DNA of 5,680 nucleotides from an uncultured Eubacteriaceae bacterium (GTDB taxonomy: Bacteria > Bacillota > Clostridia > Lachnospirales > CAG-274), in the NCBI GenBank assembly GCA_938042265.1, contig CALIRN010000280.1, positions 1 through 5,680 on the forward strand, in the 5' to 3' direction. The first letter of the stretch is position 1, and the number at the start of each line of letters is the position of its first letter. Below, piece after piece: positions 1 through 5,600 of this stretch. The translations under genes and the position numbers were made by a program. The notes below the pieces were generated by a model. It was not told the origin of the DNA, did not search any database, and was given only the letters and a program-made list of their open reading frames with translations.

Positions 1-92
1 ATTGCAGGAAAGGCACTGCCCCAAAGAAAGGTAGCAATAATTGCACATATAAATATATTAAGCGGCTTAGTGAAAAATGTTTTGCTGTTCAT
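1..92 (-). CDS. EamA/DMT-family transporter, N-terminal fragment (cut by window edge)
   Basis: Reading the minus strand from the ATG at 90-92 gives 30 codons with no stop before the window edge. A short polar start (MNSKTFFTKP) is followed by a hydrophobic helix ending in FLWGSAFPA. An LWGS-type signature at the end of the first membrane helix is characteristic of EamA-domain drug/metabolite-superfamily transporters, ten-helix inner-membrane permeases of diverse small metabolites. The substrate cannot be inferred. The ribosome binding site is weak: GGGAT (complement of 104-108) about 11 bases before the start. An in-frame ATG at 108-110 exists, but it abuts the terminator T-tract and has no Shine-Dalgarno sequence, so 92 is preferred. 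The gene follows eda on the same strand, separated by a terminator. The family call rests on 30 residues only. Confidence 0.68.
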   Translation of the reverse strand, partial: MNSKTFFTKPLNIFICAIIATFLWGSAFPA

Positions 93-110
93 AATAATTC
101 TATATCCCAT

Positions 111-138
111 AAAAAGGGCTGCGAAAATATCACAGCCC
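111..138 (-). terminator. Rho-independent terminator downstream of eda
   Basis: In the minus-strand transcript GGGCTGTG (complement of 131-138) pairs with CGCAGCCC (complement of 116-123). This makes an 8-bp stem with one G-U wobble and a 7-base AT-rich loop, followed directly by TTTTT (complement of 111-115). The stem begins about 35 bases after the eda stop codon. The next gene on this strand starts only 18 bases beyond the T-tract, so read-through would be the simplest way to co-transcribe it. Confidence 0.85.
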
Positions 139-173
139 CAAAATAATTTTATTAATAAGTAGTCCGTCTAAAC

Positions 174-1136
174 TTATGCCTGAACAAGGTGTACGGCAAA
201 GCCGGCAATCTCGTCCTTAAGATAGATAGAAGTAGTCTTTCCGTTCTTAACGGAAGCGGAGTCCATATCAAACTCAACGCCCTTAATCTCGCTTAAGTAA
301 CGGATAGCTCTGTCTACGCTGTTTGTCTTGACAGCAATGTGGCCGTTGGCACCCTTGAACATCTGCTTTCTTACCTCAATACCCTTGCCTGCAAATACTG
401 CTGAGCTGTGGTCATCATAAGCAAAGCCGAAGATGTCGCAGAACTTCTTAGCTGCTGCAGCAGCTACGTCAGCATTCTCGGTATTGATACCAACGTGAGC
501 AAACTCAAAGCCAAGCATAGTTTCAACAGCTTCCTTACAGAGGGCGGTAATCTTATCAAACTCGTTGTTCTTAATAAGAGAGCCCTTAACCATCCAGCTA
601 CCGCCGCAGCAGATAATCTTTTCATAAGCAAGATAGCTGTTAAGGTTACCTGCATTGATACCGCCTGTAGGCATAAACTTAACGTTTGTGTAAGGTCCGC
701 ACATAGCCTTAATCATTGGAAGACCGCCTGCAGCTTCAGCGGGGAAGAACTTGATAACCTCAAGACCGCACTCAATAGCCTGCTCCACATCACTTGGTCT
801 TGAAGTACCGGGAGTAATAAGATAACCCTTTTCGTTACAGTATTCAACAACCTTTCTGTTAAAGCCGGGAGATACAAGGAACTTGGAGCCTGCAGCAATA
901 GCCTTGTCAGCCTGCTCGCAGGTAAGTACGGTACCTGCACCTACAATAAGCTCAGGAACCTCAGCGGACATTCTCTTAATAGCCTCTTCAGCCTCAGCTG
1001 TTCTGAAGGTAACCTCGGCACATGGAATACCGCCTGCAACAAGAGCCTTTGCAAGAGGTACAGCCTTTTCAACATCATCAATAACGACTACGGGTACGAT
1101 ACCGATGCTGCTTAACTTCTGTAATACTTCATTCAT
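174..1136 (-). CDS. eda: KDPG/KHG aldolase fused to a C-terminal VOC (glyoxalase-fold) domain
   Basis: This 320-residue cytoplasmic protein has two domains. Residues 1 to about 207 are a class I 2-keto-3-deoxy-6-phosphogluconate / 4-hydroxy-2-oxoglutarate aldolase. The visible active-site set is Glu41 (AEVTFRT), Arg45, Thr69 (GAGTVLT), Pro90 (LVSPGF), Schiff-base Lys129 (EVIKFFPAE) and the phosphate-binding TGGIN at 157-161. All lie four residues before the E. coli Eda equivalents (E45, R49, T73, P94, K133). The enzyme yields pyruvate plus glyceraldehyde-3-phosphate, or glyoxylate from KHG. Residues about 210-320 resemble a VOC/glyoxalase-fold domain (AHVGIN, GHIAVKT, closing strand GFAVHLVQ); His214, Glu254, His266 and His316 are possible metal ligands, but this is tentative. 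Stand-alone Eda is about 210 residues, so the tail is a genuine addition, known from some Clostridia. The start at 1136 is supported by AAAGGTGG ten bases upstream. No edd or uronate gene is visible nearby. The aldolase call is firm; the tail's role is unknown. Confidence 0.95.
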   Translation of the reverse strand: MNEVLQKLSSIGIVPVVVIDDVEKAVPLAKALVAGGIPCAEVTFRTAEAEEAIKRMSAEVPELIVGAGTVLTCEQADKAIAAGSKFLVSPGFNRKVVEYCNEKGYLITPGTSRPSDVEQAIECGLEVIKFFPAEAAGGLPMIKAMCGPYTNVKFMPTGGINAGNLNSYLAYEKIICCGGSWMVKGSLIKNNEFDKITALCKEAVETMLGFEFAHVGINTENADVAAAAAKKFCDIFGFAYDDHSSAVFAGKGIEVRKQMFKGANGHIAVKTNSVDRAIRYLSEIKGVEFDMDSASVKNGKTTSIYLKDEIAGFAVHLVQA

Positions 1137-1146
1137 TGGGAAAATA

Positions 1147-1154
1147 CCACCTTT
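1147..1154 (-). promoter_or_regulatory. Ribosome binding site of eda
   Basis: The complement of this stretch reads AAAGGTGG, a strong Shine-Dalgarno match with a 10-base gap to the ATG at 1134-1136. It fixes the eda start. Confidence 0.8.
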
Positions 1155-1186
1155 CGTATTTATGCAAACATAAGTTGCTTACCTTA

Positions 1187-1215
1187 ATTTTACCACTTGG
1201 CAGAATATAAGTCAA
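1187..1215 (-). promoter_or_regulatory. Sigma-A promoter of eda with extended -10
   Basis: On the minus strand TTGACT (complement of 1210-1215) and TAAAAT (complement of 1187-1192) are 17 bp apart. The -10 box is preceded by TGG, giving the extended form TGnTAAAAT. The predicted transcription start is near 1180, leaving a leader of about 44 bases. That is too short for a typical riboswitch, so any control probably acts at or upstream of this promoter. Prediction by pattern only. Confidence 0.75.
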
Positions 1216-1282
1216 CATTGTTTTGGACAGGTACGGAGCAAATTATTTTGTCTTTTTCTTGGGTGAAATTTGTAAAGTCTTA

Positions 1283-1302
1283 TTATACAATTTATTGTAT
1301 AA
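1283..1302. promoter_or_regulatory. Perfect 20-bp inverted repeat, candidate operator
   Basis: TTATACAAT and ATTGTATAA are perfect 9-base arms around a TT centre. The repeat ends 30 bp upstream of the prs -35 box and lies about 67 bp upstream of the eda -35 box, so a bound dimeric regulator could affect either gene. It is not a plausible terminator for either strand: the sequence after it on the plus strand is an A-run, and on the minus strand no T-run follows. An outer pair, TTTGTAAA (1269-1276) and TTTACAAA (1317-1324), brackets it. The protein that would bind is unknown, and AT-rich DNA produces such repeats by chance more readily than balanced DNA. Confidence 0.4.
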
Positions 1303-1332
1303 AAAAACCAAAAATTTTTACAAAATATCAAA

Positions 1333-1361
1333 TTGCAAATTTATGTAAAATGTTATATAAT
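1333..1361 (+). promoter_or_regulatory. Sigma-A promoter of prs, with UP-like A-tracts upstream
   Basis: TTGCAA (1333-1338) and a perfect TATAAT (1356-1361) are separated by 17 bp, giving a predicted start near 1368 and a leader of about 60 bases. Immediately upstream lie a run of seven A (1301-1307), AAAAATTTTT (1310-1319) and an AT-rich stretch to 1332. The tracts are about one helical turn apart, at the place where UP elements sit, which suggests strong constitutive transcription. Inferred from sequence only. Confidence 0.75.
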
Positions 1362-1413
1362 GGTTTAGTAAAATTCTGTGGCAAGGTTTTTGCCTGTAAA
1401 TTTATATGTTTGC

Positions 1414-1420
1414 AAAGGAG
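1414..1420 (+). promoter_or_regulatory. Ribosome binding site deciding the prs start
   Basis: AAAGGAG with a 7-base gap to the ATG at 1428-1430. It sets the start 77 codons inside a longer open frame, which would otherwise begin at 1197 upstream of the promoter. Confidence 0.9.
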
Positions 1421-1427
1421 ATTTATT

Positions 1428-2570
1428 ATGGATGACGTACGTAAAAGCCCGATAGGCAAGCTTGGTCTTATCGGTATGAAGGGCTGTGAGGAGATTACCG
1501 ATAAAATTGACGGTTATCTGCTTGAATGGGCAAGGGAGCGCAATCTGGATCCTGATATTACTACTTTTAAGATTGCATATCAGTGCCCACGTTTCAGCTC
1601 AGGTGAGGCTAAGGCGGTTATCACAGAGTCTGTAAGAGGCTTTGATGTATTTATTGTATGCGATGTGTTTAATTATGGCGTTACCTATAAGATGTATGGT
1701 ATGGAGGTGCCTATGAGCCCTGATGACCATTATGCCGACCTTAAAAGGCTTATTGCGGCTATAGGAGGCAAGGCAAAGCGTATTACCGTAATTATGCCTA
1801 TGCTATATGAGTCAAGACAGCATAAGAGAAATGCCAGAGAATCATTGGATTGTGCTATTGCACTTCAGGAGCTTAACAATATGGGCGTTGATAACATAAT
1901 TACCTTTGATGCTCACGACCCACGAGTACAGAATGCTATACCTCTCAGCGGATTTGAAAATGTACAGCCCTTCTATCAGATGATTAAGGCGCTTGTGAAT
2001 AATGTGCCTGATATTGAGTTTGACAAGCATAAGCTTATGATGGTTTCCCCCGATGAGGGCGGTATGGGCAGAAGCATCTACTATGCCTCCGTACTGGAGC
2101 TTGAGATGGGTATGTTCTACAAGAGAAGAGATTATTCCGTTGTTATTAACGGTCACAACCCTATTATTAGCCATGATTTCCTTGGTGACAATGTGGAGGG
2201 GATGGACGTTATTATTGTTGATGATATGATTTCCTCAGGCGAGTCACTTATTGATGTAAGCCGTAAGCTTAAGGAAAGAGGCGCTAAGAGAATTTTTGCT
2301 TTTATAAGCTTCTCGCTGTTTGTTGACGGACTTGAAAAGTTTGACAAGGCTTATGAGGAGGGCTATTTTGAAAAAATCTTCTCAACCAATATGGTTTATG
2401 CCAAGCCTGAGCTGCTTGCAAGAGAGTGGTTTGTACAGGCTGATATGAGCAAGTATATATCACTTATTATTGATACCCTTTACTGGAATAAGACTATGGC
2501 TGACCTCCTTGACCCTGTTAAGAGAATTAAGAATTTCCTTGAAAGAAAGGGCAAGCTGGTTAAGCATTGA
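1428..2570 (+). CDS. prs: Ribose-phosphate pyrophosphokinase (PRPP synthetase), long clostridial form
   Basis: Transfers pyrophosphate from ATP to ribose-5-phosphate, giving PRPP for purine, pyrimidine, His, Trp and NAD synthesis; cytoplasmic. The 380 residues cover the tandem phosphoribosyltransferase fold: RFSSGEAKAVITESVRGFDVFIV (residues 55-77, split here as RFSSGEAK and VRGFDVFIV), the ATP loop YESRQHKR (127-134), catalytic-type DAHD (161-164), SPDEGG (207-212), KRR (232-234) and the PRPP loop VIIVDDMISSGES (261-273). Bacterial Prs is usually about 315 residues. The extra length is spread along the protein, notably after residue 84 (about 15 residues) and at the C terminus (about 20). 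The PRPP loop has SSGES where the canonical enzyme has DTAGT, and His132 replaces the Asp of ARQDR. The acidic pair and the catalytic His and Lys are retained, so activity is likely. The start at 1428 follows AAAGGAG and the promoter at 1333-1361. The gene is monocistronic and ends in the terminator at 2588-2618. Confidence 0.93.
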   Translation: MDDVRKSPIGKLGLIGMKGCEEITDKIDGYLLEWARERNLDPDITTFKIAYQCPRFSSGEAKAVITESVRGFDVFIVCDVFNYGVTYKMYGMEVPMSPDDHYADLKRLIAAIGGKAKRITVIMPMLYESRQHKRNARESLDCAIALQELNNMGVDNIITFDAHDPRVQNAIPLSGFENVQPFYQMIKALVNNVPDIEFDKHKLMMVSPDEGGMGRSIYYASVLELEMGMFYKRRDYSVVINGHNPIISHDFLGDNVEGMDVIIVDDMISSGESLIDVSRKLKERGAKRIFAFISFSLFVDGLEKFDKAYEEGYFEKIFSTNMVYAKPELLAREWFVQADMSKYISLIIDTLYWNKTMADLLDPVKRIKNFLERKGKLVKH

Positions 2571-2580
2571 GATTATATAT

Positions 2581-2618
2581 AAAAATTATACCGCAGGCTG
2601 TGTGCCTGCGGTATTTTT
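2581..2618. terminator. Bidirectional intrinsic terminator between convergent genes
   Basis: ATACCGCAGGC (2588-2598) and GCCTGCGGTAT (2604-2614) form a perfect 11-bp GC-rich stem with a 5-base loop. A T-run follows on the plus strand (2614-2618), and an A-run precedes it (2581-2585) that reads as T's on the minus strand. It therefore suits both prs (stop at 2570) and the minus-strand gene ending at 2629. Confidence 0.93.
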
Positions 2619-2628
2619 AATGGCTTGT

Positions 2629-5600
2629 TTATTTGTAAATTGCTGTTTTGGTTTCCGCATCCCATTCAACATTAACACCTAAAGCTTTGCCTAAGGCTCT
2701 GAAAGGTATAAACATTCTGCCGTTTGATATTTCCGCCTTAACGCCGTTTTCCATAACTATAGGTTTATTATTAATCAACATAATGTTGCTTCCTGCGGTA
2801 AATTTAATTATATTACCGTTTGCGTTTATGGTTGCTGTTTTTGATATGCTATCCCATGCTATTATGTTGCTGTTGTCAGCCTGTACAATATCGCCGCCGC
2901 ATATTGCAAGAGAAACAAAGCGCAAAGGTACCATTGTTGAATTACTGCTGTCCTGAATATATGGAGCAACGTCCATATTATAGCTGTTTTCTCCGATAAT
3001 GATGGCTTTTTTGCCTATTGTAACCTTTACAGCATCTGTAAGTGCAGAGGTTGTAGCTTCTGTTGCTTCCTCTGTGGTGGTTGTAGCTATAACAGATGCC
3101 TTTGATGAGCTTTTGCCATTGCTGTAGTTGGATTCTACAACTTCGTTTACGATGATTTCAATTTCAGATGTATACCCACCATCTAAGGATACAGCAGTAA
3201 TAGTTGCTGTACCGGCTGTTAAACCGGTAACGATACAAGCTGTGTCTTTTGGTGTTATTTGCACAACCGAAGTGTCATCGACATACCAATTTACACCTTT
3301 GTTTGTTGCGTTTGCAGGTAATATGCCTGCAGTTAAGGTAGTACTGCTACCGATGGCAATTGTACGGCTTTTGGATTTTATATTAATGCTGTTTACAGGT
3401 ACAATCTCTGTATATACCGGAGAATAAGGGTCGGTAGGGTCAGAGCTAAGCTGATATTCCTCCAAATTAGTTAATCCGTCATTGTCATCATCATAGGCTG
3501 CGATATCCTTACCGTAATCCCCCCAAAGTAAATATTTATCACACCACCAGTCCGGTATACCATCGTCATCTCTGTCAGCCTCTCCGGTTGTAACTGTAAT
3601 AATTTTGCTTATATCAGAGGCTGAACCATCTTTACCAATGGCAACAATGCCTACATAAGATGTTTTATTGCGGTCTGTCAAATCCAAAAGATATAAAGCT
3701 TGACCTGCATAAGCCCTTTCATGATGTACACCTTCATCAGTAACGCTATTAAAAGGAATATCGCTGTAATATATGTCATAATAGCCTATTAAGCTGCTGT
3801 CGTTAGTATCATTAAAGGATAAGTAAATTACACCATCTCTGTCTTTGGCGGTTTTGTATGTTAAATTATTTACAGTATTAAGCTTGGCGGTGCTGCTTTC
3901 TTTTGCCATAAGCACATAAACACCCTCACCCTGTAAATCAGCTCTTGCGCCTATATTCATATTTTCTTCGTTGCTTATATCCGTAGCAAGCTGCGTCCAT
4001 TTTCCATCTGCATATTTAAACCATGAAACAGATGAATAATCGATATTGTCGTTAATTGATGCAACAGAATATATCTCGCCCGTAAAGGCTGTTTTATTTG
4101 CAGAGCTTATTTCAAGAGATTGATTTACCGAGCTGTAATCCCCGTTTGTATAGGTAAAATTATGTGCAATAAAATCATATTGATTTTTACCTTCAGGTAC
4201 TACGTAAGCCTGAGTGCTGTTATTTATGTCGGTAAAGACGTAGCCCTTTTCATAGGAAAAGGATTTTTCAATATAATAGTAATTGCTTAAAGCTTCGGTA
4301 TCATTAGCTACAACAACCTTTATTTCTGTGCTTCTGCCGTCATCAAGCTGCAAGGTGGTGTAATATTTGCCATTTTTCTCAGATAATGAAAGCTCAGCAT
4401 ATTCTGACGAATTTGCATTACGTTCATAAACACTTACAGTGCCAACCTTTATAGGTGCAACCTCAAGAGTTTTGCCGTTTATGGCAATATCCGCAAGTTT
4501 TTCGGAAGTAGCTGAAGGCTCATTACTGTATGCTTCAATTGCACCGCTGCCTCCTGTTTTAATAGCTCTTAAATCAATGAAGTCCGAATCATCAAGTGCA
4601 GCATAGGAATATTCAGCTCTTCTGTGTTCTCCGTTGTCGGCATAATCATAGGAAGCAGGTAATCCACCAGTCGGGTATAATTGCTCCGTTTGAGAAGCTT
4701 TTTCTGAGCCTTCGTAGTATTCGTAAAATGTGTTTGTTAAATATGCACTACCGCTTTGTAATAGCATTGATAGGCTGTTTTCACAAGACATTCCCCTGCA
4801 TATTGTTTGCACAGTACCAAGCAAGGTGTTAGTATAATATCCGTTTTCGTCTTTTTCTAAATTGGGATATTTAAAATCTTTCGACATTTCAATTTCGTAG
4901 TGTTGATTGCCCATCAAACCAAATGAATTTATTATATCCCAATTTTCAAACTGAATAAAAATTCCGTTTTCGTCTTTATTAGGACTCAAATACTCATCTA
5001 AAAATGCCATTAAATAGTGTCCTAATTCATGAGTAACAGTTTTTGAATATTGTTCTGGGTTTTCTGTTATTTTATTATACCAGCAACCACCCTCATTGGC
5101 ACTCATCTGTACTCTTGAAAAACTGTCTATGCTTGAGATATAACTGCTTTTATCGGAAAAACTCGTTTTATCATTGTAAAAACCTCTTATTCTGTTTACG
5201 TTTGAAACAATTGTATGGGTTGGATCATCATTAGTTAAATCATCAGTTTCAATCCTAATATCCGCCATTGAAACATTTTTAGCAGCATCTATATCCACAT
5301 AATAAGTGTTTGAATCTTCAACCACATTTAAATAAAAATTGTTTTTGTTATCTGTATTTAAAATATAAACTTTATCTATAAATATATGACCATCTGTAGT
5401 TTGGGCTAAATTTTCAGAAGCATAATTCATCATAGTTTTTATAGACTGATAATATTCTTCAGATTTAGATGTGTCATTACTTGCTAAATACGCAACTGAC
5501 AGGCTAACCAGCATTCTTGGCTCCTTTAACGCTAATTCGGAATTATTTTTAATTTCTGACAACTTAATACCAACCCAGTTGCCATTAGTATCAATTGTTT

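Larger units (their letters stand above)
1137..1427. other. Divergent intergenic region between eda and prs
   Basis: These 291 bases separate two divergent start codons. They hold both promoters, both ribosome binding sites, an A-tract-rich block at 1301-1332 and two nested inverted repeats (1269-1324). The plus-strand frame open from 1197 is not credible as coding: it has no ribosome binding site, its translation is rich in Lys, Ile, Phe and Tyr as expected of AT-rich spacer, and the well-placed prs start lies downstream. I see no RNA gene here. Confidence 0.8.

Noticed and set aside
93..110. Transporter start at the in-frame ATG at 108-110
   Set aside because: It directly follows the terminator T-tract with no Shine-Dalgarno sequence; the ATG at 90-92 at least has a weak GGGAT upstream.
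408..1173. Plus- and minus-strand open frames overlapping eda
   Set aside because: They lie in other frames of a highly conserved aldolase gene, lack ribosome binding sites and resemble no known protein; they are shadows of codon bias.
1283..1302. Palindrome as a transcription terminator
   Set aside because: The stem is AT-rich and no T-run follows it on either strand; an A-run follows on plus.
1197..1427. Prs extended 77 residues upstream to an ATG at 1197
   Set aside because: The extension crosses the predicted prs promoter (1333-1361) and the eda -35 box, has no ribosome binding site, and has AT-spacer composition. Prs homology begins just after the ATG at 1428, which has AAAGGAG in front.
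1842..2347. Two minus-strand open frames and a plus-strand frame at 2470-2682 overlapping prs
   Set aside because: Antisense or shifted frames of the prs coding sequence without initiation signals. The 2470 frame also runs through the terminator hairpin.
2629..3027. Copper amine oxidase enzyme
   Set aside because: Only the N-terminal-like stalk module is present; there is no catalytic domain or topaquinone-forming motif.
3427..3576. Dockerin domain (cellulosome attachment)
   Set aside because: The acidic loops resemble TSP3-like repeats (DGIPDWW, DGLTNLEEY...DPTDP). The duplicated 22-residue dockerin F-hand with its recognition pairs is absent.
2648..5234. Short plus-strand open frames opposite the large surface-protein gene
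   Set aside because: They are antisense to a continuous 1016-codon frame with clear domains and have no promoter or ribosome binding site.
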